This document shows positions 35,762 to 45,775 of a stretch of 64,000 nt of DNA, one piece after another. Position numbers and translations under genes: made by a program. Origin of the DNA: CALKWS01 sp051020515. GTDB taxonomy: Bacteria; Actinomycetota; Actinomycetes; Actinomycetales; Beutenbergiaceae. The stretch covers positions 682,001 to 746,000 of the forward strand of contig NZ_CP194857.1 of assembly GCF_051020515.1 (NCBI RefSeq). The letters are read 5' to 3'. Each line of letters starts with the position of its first letter. The first letter of the stretch is position 1. Below the pieces are notes generated by a model. The model was not told the DNA's origin, did not search any database, and was given only the letters and a program-made list of their open reading frames with translations.

Positions 35762-36489
35762 GACGCCACGCTCGCGGAGGCGTCGGTCGAACCTTCACCC
35801 GAGGCCGCATCATCGGCGTTCTGCCCACGGCCCTCGGCCTGGGCGCGCAGCAATGCGGCCGGCGCGACGTGGTCCAGGGGCAGGCCACGGCGTGCCGCGA
35901 CAGCCTCGGGCTGCTCCAGGGACTTCAGCGCCGCCACCGTGGCGTGCACGATGTTGATCGCGTTGGTCGAGCCCAGGGACTTGGACAGCACGTCGTGGAT
36001 CCCGGCGCAGTCCAGCACGGCGCGGACCGGGCCACCGGCGATGACTCCGGTACCCGGGGACGCCGGGCGCAGCAGCACCACACCGGCGGCGTCCTCACCC
36101 TGCACCTTGTGCGGGATGGTGTTCTTGATCCGGGGCACGGGGAAGAAGTTCTTCTTCGCCTCGTCCACGCCCTTGGCGATCGCCGCAGGCACTTCCTTGG
36201 CCTTGCCGTAGCCCACACCCACGGTGCCGTCGCCGTCGCCGACGACGACCAGTGCGGTGAAGCTGAACCGGCGGCCACCCTTGACGACCTTGGACACGCG
36301 GTTGATGGTCACGACGCGCTCGACGTAGTTCTTCTCCTCGTTCCCACCACGGCGGCCATCGCCACCGCGGCGGTCGCGCCGACCCCCGCTGCGGGAGTCG
36401 GCGCCACGGGAGTCAGTGCGCTCGGATCGGTTGTCGGCGCTCCCACTGCTACTGCGCTCGTTCCTACTGCGCTGCGGTGCAGCCATCAT
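35758..36489 (-). CDS. rpsE: 30S ribosomal protein S5
   Basis: S5 is a decoding-fidelity protein of the small subunit. The conserved core runs from EEKNYVERVVTINRVSKVV through GDGDGTVGVGYGKAKEVPAA to GPVRAVLDCAGIHDVLSKSL. A 50-residue Arg/Ser/Gly-rich N-terminal extension and a charged C-terminal tail make it about 243 residues, long but usual for actinobacteria. Two adjacent ATGs (36489 and 36486) share an AAAGGAA site; either may be used. Confidence 0.95.
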   Translation of the reverse strand: MMAAPQRSRNERSSSGSADNRSERTDSRGADSRSGGRRDRRGGDGRRGGNEEKNYVERVVTINRVSKVVKGGRRFSFTALVVVGDGDGTVGVGYGKAKEVPAAIAKGVDEAKKNFFPVPRIKNTIPHKVQGEDAAGVVLLRPASPGTGVIAGGPVRAVLDCAGIHDVLSKSLGSTNAINIVHATVAALKSLEQPEAVAARRGLPLDHVAPAALLRAQAEGRGQNADDAASGEGSTDASASVAS

Positions 36490-36523
36490 CGATTCCTTTG
36501 CTTGTCGGTGCGGATTCGGTCGG

Positions 36524-36899
36524 TCACAGGGACAGACCTCCTTCACGTGCGCCCTCCGCGAGCGCGGCCACACGGCCGTGGTAGCGGTTACCGCCGCGAT
36601 CGAACACCGCGGTCGGTCTCGACGCCGGCGGACTTGGCGCGCTCGGCGATCAGTTCGCCGACCTTGCGGGCCTTGTCGGTCTTGACCCCGTCCGCGGCGC
36701 GCAGGTCGGCTTCCAGGGTGGAAGCCGAGGCCAGCGTGGTGCCGGTGGTGTCGTCGACCAACTGGGCCACCATGTGGCGCGCCGAGCGGTTGACCACCAG
36801 GCGGGGACGCTGCGGCGTGCCACTGATGCGCTTGCGCACCCGCAGGTGCCGGCGGGCGCGGGCGTTCCGCTTCCCGGTTCCCTTGATGGAGACAGCCAT
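36524..36899 (-). CDS. rplR: 50S ribosomal protein L18, frameshifted near the C-terminus
   Basis: L18 binds 5S rRNA. The start is MAVSIKGTGKRNARARRHLR, followed by GTPQRPRLVVNRSARHMVAQ. Near 36613 the frame is lost, after SAGVET. With one base removed it continues as AVFDRGGNRYHGRVAALAEG and ends at 36524. That C-terminus is the family signature, so the break is a sequence fault. It lies 3 bases after rplF. Confidence 0.93.
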
Positions 36900-36902
36900 G
36901 GC

Positions 36903-37442
36903 TTACTTACCAGCCTTTCCGACCTTGCGGCGGACCTGCTCGCCCTCGTACCGCACACCCTTGCCCTTGTAGGGCTCGGGCTTGCGCAGCTTACGAATGT
37001 TCGCGGCGACCTCACCGACCTGTTGCTTGTCGATGCCGGAGACGGAGAACTTGGTGGGCGATTCCACCGTGAACGTGATGCCCTCGGGGGCGGTGACCGT
37101 GATGGGGTGGGAGAAGCCGAGCGCGAACTCCAGGGTGGAGCCCTTGGCCACGACGCGGTAACCGGTACCGACGATCTCCAACCTCTTCTCGTACCCCTGC
37201 GTGACCCCCTGGACCAGGTTGGCCAGCAGGGTCCGGGTCAGGCCGTGCAGGGCACGGGACTCCCGCTCCTCGTCCGGACGGGACACCACCAGGGCGCCGT
37301 CGTCGTCCCGGACCACCGTGATCGGGTCCGGCACGGTGTGGTTCAGGGTGCCCTTGGGGCCCTTGACGGTGACCGCAGCGCCGTCGATGCTGACATCGAC
37401 GCCGCCGGGCACGGCTACTGGGACCTTTCCGATGCGTGACAT
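36903..37442 (-). CDS. rplF: 50S ribosomal protein L6
   Basis: This is a 179-residue large-subunit protein near the factor-binding site. The start at 37442 gives MSRIGKVPVAVPGGVDVSID; an upstream in-frame start at 37631 lies inside rpsH and is rejected. The C-terminal signature RKPEPYKGKGVRYEGEQVRR is intact. Confidence 0.96.
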   Translation of the reverse strand: MSRIGKVPVAVPGGVDVSIDGAAVTVKGPKGTLNHTVPDPITVVRDDDGALVVSRPDEERESRALHGLTRTLLANLVQGVTQGYEKRLEIVGTGYRVVAKGSTLEFALGFSHPITVTAPEGITFTVESPTKFSVSGIDKQQVGEVAANIRKLRKPEPYKGKGVRYEGEQVRRKVGKAGK

Positions 37443-37458
37443 GTTCCGATCCCTCCCG

Positions 37459-37857
37459 TCACCAGACGTAGGCGAGGACTTCCCCACCCACGCCCTTCTT
37501 CTCGGCCTGCTTGTCGGTGAGCAGACCCGAGGACGTGGACAGGATCGCCACGCCCAGGCCGCCGAGCACCTTGGGCAGGTTGTTGGACTTCGCGTACACC
37601 CGCAGACCCGGCTTGGACACGCGCCGCACACCGGCGAGCGAGCGCTCCCGGTTCGGCCCGAACTTCAAGTTCAGGGTGAGGGTCTTGCCGACCTCGGCGT
37701 CCTCGACGCTCCAGTCACTGATGTAACCCTCCGCCTGCAAGATCTCGGCGATGTGGGCCTTGAGTTTGGAGTACGGCATCGCAGCCGACTCGTGGTACGC
37801 CGAGTTGGCGTTGCGCAACCGCGTCAACATGTCGGCGATGGGGTCTGTCATAGTCAT
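37459..37857 (-). CDS. rpsH: 30S ribosomal protein S8
   Basis: This 132-residue 16S rRNA central-domain binder begins MTMTDPIADMLTRLRNANSA and ends with the conserved ATSSGLLTD-type block (here STSSGLLTDKQAEKKGVGGE, VLAYVW). In model bacteria S8 represses the spc operon by binding its mRNA. No such site was looked for here. Confidence 0.96.
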   Translation of the reverse strand: MTMTDPIADMLTRLRNANSAYHESAAMPYSKLKAHIAEILQAEGYISDWSVEDAEVGKTLTLNLKFGPNRERSLAGVRRVSKPGLRVYAKSNNLPKVLGGLGVAILSTSSGLLTDKQAEKKGVGGEVLAYVW

Positions 37858-37913
37858 GGGCTCTGCGCCCTTCCTCGTCGTGGTTTCCTACCCGGACCTT
37901 CGACGTAGTCGTC

Positions 37914-38099
37914 TTACCAGCTGCTCTTGGTCACGCCGGGGAGCTGGCCCTTCAGGGCCATCTCCCGCAGGCAGATACGGCACAGGCCGAACTTGCGGTA
38001 CACCGAGCGCGGACGGCCGCACTTGGTGCATCGGGTGTAGGCGCGCACGCCGTACTTGGGCTTGCGATTGGCCTTGTTGATCAGTGCAGTCTTGGCCAC
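37914..38099 (-). CDS. rpsZ: 30S ribosomal protein S14, type Z (zinc ribbon)
   Basis: This is a 61-residue zinc-dependent S14. The metal ligands are CTKCGRPR and CRICLREMA (two Cys-x2-Cys pairs), and the C-terminus is LKGQLPGVTKSSW. It starts 1 base after the rplE stop. The zinc form in the main operon is typical of Gram-positives; a non-zinc paralogue is often elsewhere in actinobacteria. Confidence 0.97.
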   Translation of the reverse strand: MAKTALINKANRKPKYGVRAYTRCTKCGRPRSVYRKFGLCRICLREMALKGQLPGVTKSSW

Positions 38100-38100
38100 G

Positions 38101-38681
38101 TCAGTTCTCCTTGAACGGGAAGCCGAGACGACGCAACAGCGAGTGTCCCTCGTCGTCGGTGTCGGCGGTGGTCACAACCGTGATGTCCATGCCGCGGACC
38201 CGGTCGATCTTGTCGGGGTCGATCTCCAGGAAGACCGACTGTTCGTTCAGCCCGAAGGTGTAGTTGCCGTGCCCGTCGAACTGCTTGGGCGGCAGCCCGC
38301 GGAAGTCGCGGATCCGGGGCAGGGCCAGCGTCAGCAACCGGTCCAGGAACTCCCACATCCGGTCACCGCGCAGCGTGACACTGGCGCCGATGGCCTGGCC
38401 CTCGCGGAGCTTGAACTGGGCGATGGACTTGCGGGCCCGGTTCACACGGGGCTTCTGCCCGGTGATCTGGGTGAGGTCGCTGATCGCGCCCTCGATCACC
38501 TTGGAGTCGCGGGCCGCGTCCCCCACGCCCATGTTCACCACGATCTTGACCAGACCGGGCACCTGGTTGATGTTGCCGTAACCGAACTCGGTCTGCAGTT
38601 CGCTCAGGATCTCCTGGCGGTACTTGCTCTTCAACCGCGGCAGCACGGCTGCGCTCTGGGTGGCGGAGTCGGTACTGGTGC

Positions 38682-38685
<4 letters not shown>
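38101..38685 (-). CDS. rplE: 50S ribosomal protein L5
   Basis: This 194-residue 5S rRNA-binding protein has LKSKYRQEILSELQTEFGYG, VPGLVKIVVNMGVGDAARDS, GQKPRVNRARKSIAQFKLRE and FDGHGNYTFGLNEQSVFLEI. A short acidic or polar N-terminal extension is present. The start overlaps rplX by 4 bases. Confidence 0.96.
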
Positions 38686-39029
<344 letters not shown>

Positions 39030-39032
39030 TGC

Positions 39033-39401
39033 TTACAGCACCTCCGGGGCGAGCGAGACGATGCGCATGAACCGCTTGTCCCGCAACTCACGGCCTACCG
39101 GGCCGAAGATTCGGGTTCCGCGCGGCTCGCCGTCGGCCCGCAGGATGACAGCGGCGTTCTCGTCGAAGCGGATGTAGGAACCGTCGTTACGGCGGCGCTC
39201 CTTCCGGGTACGCACCACAACCGCTTTGACGACCTCGCCCCTCTTGACGTTGCCGCCGGGGATCGCGTCCTTCACGGTGGCGACGATGACGTCGCCGATG
39301 CCGGCGTAGCGACGCCCGGAACCACCGACCACCCGGATGCACAAGATCTCCTTGGCCCCGGTGTTGTCGGCGACCTTGAGCCGCGACTCCTGCTGGATCA
39401 T
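39033..39401 (-). CDS. rplN: 50S ribosomal protein L14
   Basis: This 122-residue subunit-interface protein begins MIQQESRLKVADNTGAKEIL and carries GDVIVATVKDAIPGGNVKRG and REVLRDKRF-type C-terminal sequence (here RELRDKRFMRIVSLAPEVL). A gap of about 90 bases separates it from rpsQ. Confidence 0.97.
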   Translation of the reverse strand: MIQQESRLKVADNTGAKEILCIRVVGGSGRRYAGIGDVIVATVKDAIPGGNVKRGEVVKAVVVRTRKERRRNDGSYIRFDENAAVILRADGEPRGTRIFGPVGRELRDKRFMRIVSLAPEVL

Positions 39402-39492
39402 TCGTTCTACTCCTGTCGTCGTGCCGGTTCTCGACTACTCCTCGAGCCTGGCCGAACGGATTGGTGGACTTAGCGGGATCAATCCCTGATGG

Positions 39493-39819
39493 TCACTTGG
39501 CCTTCTCGACGATGGACACGATCCGCCAGCGCTTGGTGGCGGACAGCGGCCGGGTCTCCATGATTCGGATCAGGTCACCGACGCCGGCCTCGTTCGCCTC
39601 GTCGTGCGCCTTGACCCGGGTGGAGCGACGGATGACCTTGCCGTACAGCGGGTGCTTGACCCGGTCCTCCACCTCGACCACCACGGTCTTGTCCATCTTG
39701 TCGCTGACCACGTACCCGCGACGGGTCTTGCGGTACCCGCGCGGGGTGGCTGCGTCCTCTGCCGGCGCCTGTGGCGTCCCGGTCTCTGTGACTTCGCTCA
39801 TCGTCGCCTCTTCGTTCAC
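39493..39819 (-). CDS. rpsQ: 30S ribosomal protein S17
   Basis: This 108-residue early-binding small-subunit protein has a 25-residue acidic N-terminal extension before RGYRKTRRGYVVSDKMDKTV. KHPLYGKVIRRSTRVKAHDE and GDLIRIMETRPLSATKRWRI follow. The start overlaps the rpmC stop by 4 bases. Confidence 0.96.
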   Translation of the reverse strand: MNEEATMSEVTETGTPQAPAEDAATPRGYRKTRRGYVVSDKMDKTVVVEVEDRVKHPLYGKVIRRSTRVKAHDEANEAGVGDLIRIMETRPLSATKRWRIVSIVEKAK

Positions 39820-40058
39820 TTCGCGTCAGCGGTCGGCGCGGTCCGGATTCCCAGTTCGCGCTCCCGCAGGATCGTGTAGATGCGGGCGATGTCGCGCCGC
39901 ACGGTCTTCAGCCGTCCGTGGTCCTCCAGCTGCCCGGTGGCAGAGGAGAAGCGGAGGTTGAACAATTCCTGCTTGGCCTTCTTGAGCTCACCCAGCAGGA
40001 TCTCGGAGTCCATGCCGTCGAGCTGATCGGGCATCAGGTCCTTGGAACCGATCGCCAT
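39816..40058 (-). CDS. rpmC: 50S ribosomal protein L29
   Basis: This 80-residue protein of the exit-tunnel ring has LLGELKKAKQELFNLRFSSA and TGQLEDHGRLKTVRRDIARI, the L29 helical hairpin. It overlaps rplP by one base (40058). Confidence 0.96.
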   Translation of the reverse strand: MAIGSKDLMPDQLDGMDSEILLGELKKAKQELFNLRFSSATGQLEDHGRLKTVRRDIARIYTILRERELGIRTAPTADAK

Positions 40059-40477
40059 CAGACGTCACCACCCTCGCGGCTCAGGAACCGCGTCTTCATC
40101 GGGAGCTTGTGCTGCGCGCGGCGGAGCGCCTCGCGAGCAAGGTCCTCGTCAACACCGGCGAGCTCGAAGAGCACGCGTCCGGGCTTGACGTTTGCGACCC
40201 ACCACTCCGGGGAACCCTTACCGGAACCCATGCGGGTCTCGGCAGGCTTCTTGGTCAGCGGCCGGTCGGGGAAGATGTTGATCCACACCTTTCCGCCACG
40301 CTTGATGTGCCGGGTCATGGCGATACGGGCGGCCTCGATCTGACGGTTGGTCACGTACGCAGGCTCCAGGGCCTGGATGCCGTAATCACCGAATGCGATC
40401 GAGGTGCCACCCTTGGCCACGCCGGAGCGCTTGGGGTGGTGCTGTTTACGGTGCTTGGTGCGCCGGGGGATGAGCAT
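40058..40477 (-). CDS. rplP: 50S ribosomal protein L16
   Basis: This is a 139-residue protein near the peptidyl-transferase centre. The start is MLIPRRTKHRKQHHPKRSGV, and IAFGDYGIQALEPAYVTNRQ, HIKRGGKVWINIFPDRPLTK and RMGSGKGSPEWWVANVKPGR are intact. It lies 3 bases after rpsC. Confidence 0.97.
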   Translation of the reverse strand: MLIPRRTKHRKQHHPKRSGVAKGGTSIAFGDYGIQALEPAYVTNRQIEAARIAMTRHIKRGGKVWINIFPDRPLTKKPAETRMGSGKGSPEWWVANVKPGRVLFELAGVDEDLAREALRRAQHKLPMKTRFLSREGGDV

Positions 40478-40480
40478 GGC

Positions 40481-41337
<857 letters not shown>

Positions 41338-41338
<1 letters not shown>

Positions 41339-41709
41339 CAGCGAGGCCCTCCCTTGATCTGACGCTCATCGGCCACGATCACGGTGATGTGGCTGGTGCG
41401 CTTGAGGATGCGGTTCGCTCGCCCCTGCGCGCGGGGGCGGAAGCGCTTGAGGGTCGGGCCCTCATCCACGTACGCCTGGGAGATGACCAGGTCGCCGGCG
41501 TTGAACGCCACCGACTGCTCATCCGCCTTGACGCGGGCGTTGGCGATCGCGCTCTCCACGATCTTGCGCACGTCCTGCGCCACTGCCTGCGGGGCAAAGC
41601 GAAGAACGTCGAGGGCCTCATCGGTCTGCTTGCCGCGGATGATGTCCACGACCCGCCGAGCCTTCTGGGGCGTGACGCGCACGTATCGCGCCTGCGCCTT
41701 GGCTTCCAT
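41338..41709 (-). CDS. rplV: 50S ribosomal protein L22
   Basis: This 123-residue exit-tunnel protein starts MEAKAQARYVRVTPQKARRV at 41709, not at the upstream start at 41733. KRFRPRAQGRANRILKRTSH, the tunnel-loop region, is intact. Confidence 0.96.
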
Positions 41710-41761
41710 CGTTAGTCCTGCTTTCTCGATCACAAGTGTTCAGTGTCCTCGGGCGCGCCTC

Positions 41762-42043
41762 TCAGCGACGCCGCGCCCTACGGTCGTCCTTGTCGTGCCC
41801 TCGGTAGGTACGGGTCGGGGCGAACTCGCCCAGCTTGTGGCCGACCATCGACTCGGTGACGAACACCGGGACGTGCTTGCGACCGTCGTGCACCGCGAAG
41901 GTGTGGCCAAGGAAGTCGGGGGTGATGACCGACCGACGGGACCAGGTCTTGATGACGTTCTTCGTGTTGGCCTCGTTCTGTGCGTCCACCTTCTTCTGCA
42001 GGTGGTCGTCGACGAACGGGCCCTTCTTCAGACTACGAGGCAT
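41762..42043 (-). CDS. rpsS: 30S ribosomal protein S19
   Basis: This 93-residue head protein begins MPRSLKKGPFVDDHLQKKVD; VHDGRKHVPVFVTESMVGHK and FAPTRTYRGHDKDDRRARR complete the family pattern. It lies 15 bases after rplB. Confidence 0.97.
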   Translation of the reverse strand: MPRSLKKGPFVDDHLQKKVDAQNEANTKNVIKTWSRRSVITPDFLGHTFAVHDGRKHVPVFVTESMVGHKLGEFAPTRTYRGHDKDDRRARRR

Positions 42044-42058
42044 GATCGTGGCTCCCTA

Positions 42059-42895
<837 letters not shown>

Positions 42896-42934
42896 GAAGT
42901 GTCGTCCTCAATCTCTTACTGGCTGCCGGCCTTC

Positions 42935-43240
42935 TCAGACCGCGCCGCCGAAGATGTCGATGGTGCCCTCGCGCAGCGTCACGATCGCGCGCTTGGTGTC
43001 CTTACGCTTACCCATCCCGAACCGGGTCCGGCGGGTCTTGCCCAGTCGGTTCGCGGTGTTGACGCTGTCGACCTTGACGTCGAAGATCTTCTCGATCGCG
43101 ACCTTGATCTCGGTCTTGTTCGCACGCGGGTCGACGAGGAAGGTGTACTTGCCCTCATCGAGCAGGTTGTAACTCTTCTCCGAGACCACCGGGGCCAGGA
43201 TCACGTCCCGGGGGTCCTTGTTCATGGTCGGCGTGCTCAC
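42935..43240 (-). CDS. rplW: 50S ribosomal protein L23
   Basis: This 101-residue protein is the docking site for trigger factor and SRP at the tunnel exit. VILAPVVSEKSYNLLDEGKY, VDPRANKTEIKVAIEKIFDV and RFGMGKRKDTKRAIVTL are visible. It overlaps rplD by 4 bases. Confidence 0.96.
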   Translation of the reverse strand: MSTPTMNKDPRDVILAPVVSEKSYNLLDEGKYTFLVDPRANKTEIKVAIEKIFDVKVDSVNTANRLGKTRRTRFGMGKRKDTKRAIVTLREGTIDIFGGAV

Positions 43241-43929
43241 TGGTCCTCCTCAGTGGTATCCGTCGAGCCGGCGCCGGGGGCCCGGCCGGAGACGAAGGCC
43301 TCCAGTGCCTCGGTGGTGAAGACCACGTCATCGGAGACCAGGACGTCGTAGGTGTTGAGCTGATCGGGGTGGATCAGGTGCACAGTGGGTGCATTCCGCA
43401 GCGACTTCCAGGTCAGGTCGTCCCCGCGGGCCAGAACAACCAGCACGTGCCGGCTGGGGGCCACCTGGTTCAGCAGGCTCACCGCGGTGCTGGTTGAGGG
43501 CACATCGGTCTCGGCGAAGGCGCTCACCACGTGCACACGACCCCCGCGGGCCCGGTCCGACAGGGCCCCGCGCAGGGCGGCGGCCTTCATCTTCTTCGGG
43601 GTGCGCTGGCTGTAGTCACGCGGCACCGGGCCGTGCACGATGCCACCACCGGTGAATTGCGGGGACCGGATCGAGCCCTGCCGGGCGCGGCCGGTTCCCT
43701 TCTGACGCCAGGGCTTACGACCACCGCCGCGCACGTCGGCGCGGGACTTGGTGGCGTGGGTGCCCTGGCGGGCTGCGGCCAGTTGGGCCACCACGACCTG
43801 GTGGATCAGCGGGACGTTGGCAGCCGCATCGAAGATGGCGGCGGGCAGTTCGGCGGAGCCGGTTGCCTTGCCGGTGGCGTCCAGCACGTCCACCGTTCGG
43901 GAAGCAGTTCGGGTAGTCAAGGCGTTCAC
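43237..43929 (-). CDS. rplD: 50S ribosomal protein L4
   Basis: This 230-residue tunnel protein has KSRADVRGGGRKPWRQKGTG and ARQGSIRSPQFTGGGIVHGP, the constriction loop. LNTYDVLVSDDVVFTTEALE ends the globular domain before an acidic tail. In some bacteria L4 represses the S10 operon. It overlaps rplC by 4 bases. Confidence 0.96.
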   Translation of the reverse strand: MNALTTRTASRTVDVLDATGKATGSAELPAAIFDAAANVPLIHQVVVAQLAAARQGTHATKSRADVRGGGRKPWRQKGTGRARQGSIRSPQFTGGGIVHGPVPRDYSQRTPKKMKAAALRGALSDRARGGRVHVVSAFAETDVPSTSTAVSLLNQVAPSRHVLVVLARGDDLTWKSLRNAPTVHLIHPDQLNTYDVLVSDDVVFTTEALEAFVSGRAPGAGSTDTTEEDQ

Positions 43930-44591
43930 GCACCCTTCGCAGCGGTACGGACCATGACCAGGCCGCCCTTGGGGCCGGGAACCGCGCCGGTGATCAGCAG
44001 CAAGCCCTTGTCGGCATCCACGGCCTGGACGGTCAGGTTCTGTGTGGTCTGGCGCTCGTGGCCCATCCGCCCGGCCATACGCAAGCCCTTGAAGACCCGG
44101 CCCGGGGTGGCGGCGCCACCGATCGAGCCGGCCTTGCGGTGGTTGCGGTGCGCACCGTGGGAGGCCGTCGCACCGGCGAAGCCGTGCCGCTTCATCACAC
44201 CGGCCGTGCCCTTGCCCTTGGTGGTGCCCACGACGTCGACCAACTGGCCGGTCTCGAAGGTCTCCGCGGTCAGTTCCTGCCCGACGATGTACTCAGCGGC
44301 GTCGGAGGTGCGGAACTCGGCGGCGTGGCGACGAGGCGTCAGGTCGGACTTCTCGGCACGCACGCGCAGCGGCTGGGTCACCTTGCGCGGGTCGATCTGG
44401 CCGAAGCCGATCTGAACCGCTGAGTACCCGTCCCGCTCCGGGGTGCGGACCTGGGTCACCACGTTGGTGTCCACCCGCACCACGGTGACCGGGTGCAGAC
44501 GACCTTCGTCGTCCCACACCTGCGTCATGCCGAGTTTGGTGCCGAGCACCGCCTTGACGGCGCGCTCGGAAGCCTGGGGAAGTGAAGTCAT
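43926..44591 (-). CDS. rplC: 50S ribosomal protein L3
   Basis: This 221-residue protein reaches the peptidyl-transferase centre. VKAVLGTKLGMTQVWDDEGR, TKGKGTAGVMKRHGFAGATA and RVFKGLRMAGRMGHERQTTQ are typical. It lies 10 bases after rpsJ. Confidence 0.96.
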   Translation of the reverse strand: MTSLPQASERAVKAVLGTKLGMTQVWDDEGRLHPVTVVRVDTNVVTQVRTPERDGYSAVQIGFGQIDPRKVTQPLRVRAEKSDLTPRRHAAEFRTSDAAEYIVGQELTAETFETGQLVDVVGTTKGKGTAGVMKRHGFAGATASHGAHRNHRKAGSIGGAATPGRVFKGLRMAGRMGHERQTTQNLTVQAVDADKGLLLITGAVPGPKGGLVMVRTAAKGA

Positions 44592-44601
44592 GGGTGCGTC
44601 C

Positions 44602-44910
44602 TCAGAGCTTGATCTCGATGTTGACGTCCGCAGGCAGGTCCAGGCGCATCAGCGAGTCCACAGCCTTGGGCGTCGGGTCCACGATGTCGATCAACCGCTT
44701 GTGGGTCCGCATCTCGAACTGCTCGCGGCTGTCCTTGTACTTGTGCGGTGAACGGATGACAACGAACACGTTCTTCTCGGTTGGCAGCGGCACCGGGCCC
44801 ACGACCGTCGCACCAGCGCGGGTCACCGTGTCGACGATTTTGCGCGCCGAACTGTCGATGACCTCGTGGTCGTAGGACTTGAGCCGGATGCGGATCTTCT
44901 GTCCCGCCAT
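44602..44910 (-). CDS. rpsJ: 30S ribosomal protein S10
   Basis: This is a 102-residue protein of the small-subunit head and also NusE in transcription antitermination. MAGQKIRIRLKSYDHEVIDS begins it at 44910. The longer upstream in-frame start at 45000 is rejected because it adds non-family sequence. It is the first gene of the S10 operon. Confidence 0.97.
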   Translation of the reverse strand: MAGQKIRIRLKSYDHEVIDSSARKIVDTVTRAGATVVGPVPLPTEKNVFVVIRSPHKYKDSREQFEMRTHKRLIDIVDPTPKAVDSLMRLDLPADVNIEIKL

Positions 44911-44945
44911 GCGTCGTCTGACTCTCTCTCTCGTACCGCTTGACC

Positions 44946-44968
44946 GACCCCCGCGCTCGGGCGTGTCG
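44946..44968 (-). promoter_or_regulatory. Leader element shared by the rpsJ and rpsL operons
   Basis: These 23 bases beginning gacccccgcgctcggg match those at 50193-50215, with one difference. On the minus strand the sequence can form a small hairpin with a GAGCGC loop between a CCC run and a GGGG run, flanked by GAC/GTC. It lies 36 bases upstream of the rpsJ start. The function is unknown; shared regulation of ribosomal protein operons is one possibility. Confidence 0.55.
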
Positions 44969-45163
44969 CTCTCGCAACACTCCACACCGGCAGGCACCAT
45001 AAAGGTGATGGTCGGAGATGACTGGTGAAGTTCGTCCGCCTACCGGAGGGCAGTCAGCCGATCTTCTGGTTGGTTACTCGTCGGTTCCGGACCCGAAGGC
45101 ACCGACTCACACATCAGATCAGATGCACACCGAATCAATCACCCGCGACGAGGCAACTTGATT

Positions 45164-45192
45164 AGTTTGCCACAGCACGGTGGAGAACCCAA
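45164..45192 (-). promoter_or_regulatory. Possible sigma-A-type promoter of the S10 operon
   Basis: On the minus strand TTGGGT, a 17-base spacer and CAAACT lie about 250 bases upstream of rpsJ, in an AT-rich island. The -10 match is weak. Confidence 0.35.
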
Positions 45193-45255
45193 GCCGCAGA
45201 TCGGATTCACCGCCGTGGGATAGGCCACACCTGACCCGGACCAGACCGAGGTTCG

Positions 45256-45624
45256 TCAGATACCGGTGATCCGACACCCCTCGTCCAGGCCCAGGATCTC
45301 CAGGCGAACACTGATGTTGCGCACCTGCACACTCACGTAGGCCCGGGCACTGATCTCGCTGACCTTCCTGGGGCCGTCGGCGATATCGCCCAGGACCCCC
45401 CGCGCGAAGCCGGACCTGCCGTGGATCAGCACACCCTGCCCCTTACGGAAGGTCCCGTTCTCCACCCAGCCGGTGAAGACAACCGGCTGACCGGCCACCT
45501 GGAAGGCGCCGACCAGACGCAGCACCCCGGTGTCCCGTCCCGGTGCGGGCGGCTCGTCGTCCCAGAGCGCCTCCGCCTCTGCGGCCGTGGGGCTGACCTG
45601 CTTGCCGGTGGTGAACCATGCCAT
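45256..45624 (-). CDS. Small protein resembling EF-Tu domain II (beta-barrel), function unknown
   Basis: This 122-residue frame lies between tuf and the S10 operon. After an acidic N-terminus (SPTAAEAEALWDDEP) it reads QPVVFTGWVENGTFRKGQGV. This parallels GTVVTGRVERGTLNVNDEIE in the EF-Tu encoded next to it: the Val-Val-x-Thr-Gly-x-Val-Glu-x-Gly-Thr core is kept in order. KVSEISARAYVSVQVRNISV follows, as in the domain II strands. There is no GTPase domain. It could be a stand-alone translation-factor barrel, but its partner is unknown. The ATG at 45624 has AGGA about 12 bases upstream. It lies past the tuf terminator, so it probably has its own promoter. Confidence 0.65.
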   Translation of the reverse strand: MAWFTTGKQVSPTAAEAEALWDDEPPAPGRDTGVLRLVGAFQVAGQPVVFTGWVENGTFRKGQGVLIHGRSGFARGVLGDIADGPRKVSEISARAYVSVQVRNISVRLEILGLDEGCRITGI

Positions 45625-45705
45625 GGGAGCCGATCCTAGTGCTCACAGCACCCGCGCCAACCCGCTTGCCGACGGTGCCGTGGCAGGCACGGGACGGGCA
45701 TGAGT

Positions 45706-45737
45706 CAGGGCCCGCCAGCCGAGGCTGACGGGCCCTG
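45706..45737 (-). terminator. Terminator downstream of tuf
   Basis: A 15-bp stem (cagggcccgccagcc / ggctgacgggccctg, one G-T pair) with a loop of about 2-3 bases lies 39 bases past the tuf stop, before the small barrel protein gene. Confidence 0.8.
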
Positions 45738-45775
45738 TGGGACTCACTGTGCCAGGCGGAGCGCCCAGCGCTGGA

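Larger units (their letters stand above)
44911..45255 (-). other. S10 operon leader and promoter region
   Basis: This 345-base gap upstream of rpsJ holds the 23-base element shared with the rpsL leader (44946-44968) and a possible promoter (45164-45192). No coding frame with family sequence was seen. The stretch at 45150-45170 is unusually AT-rich for this genome. Confidence 0.6.
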
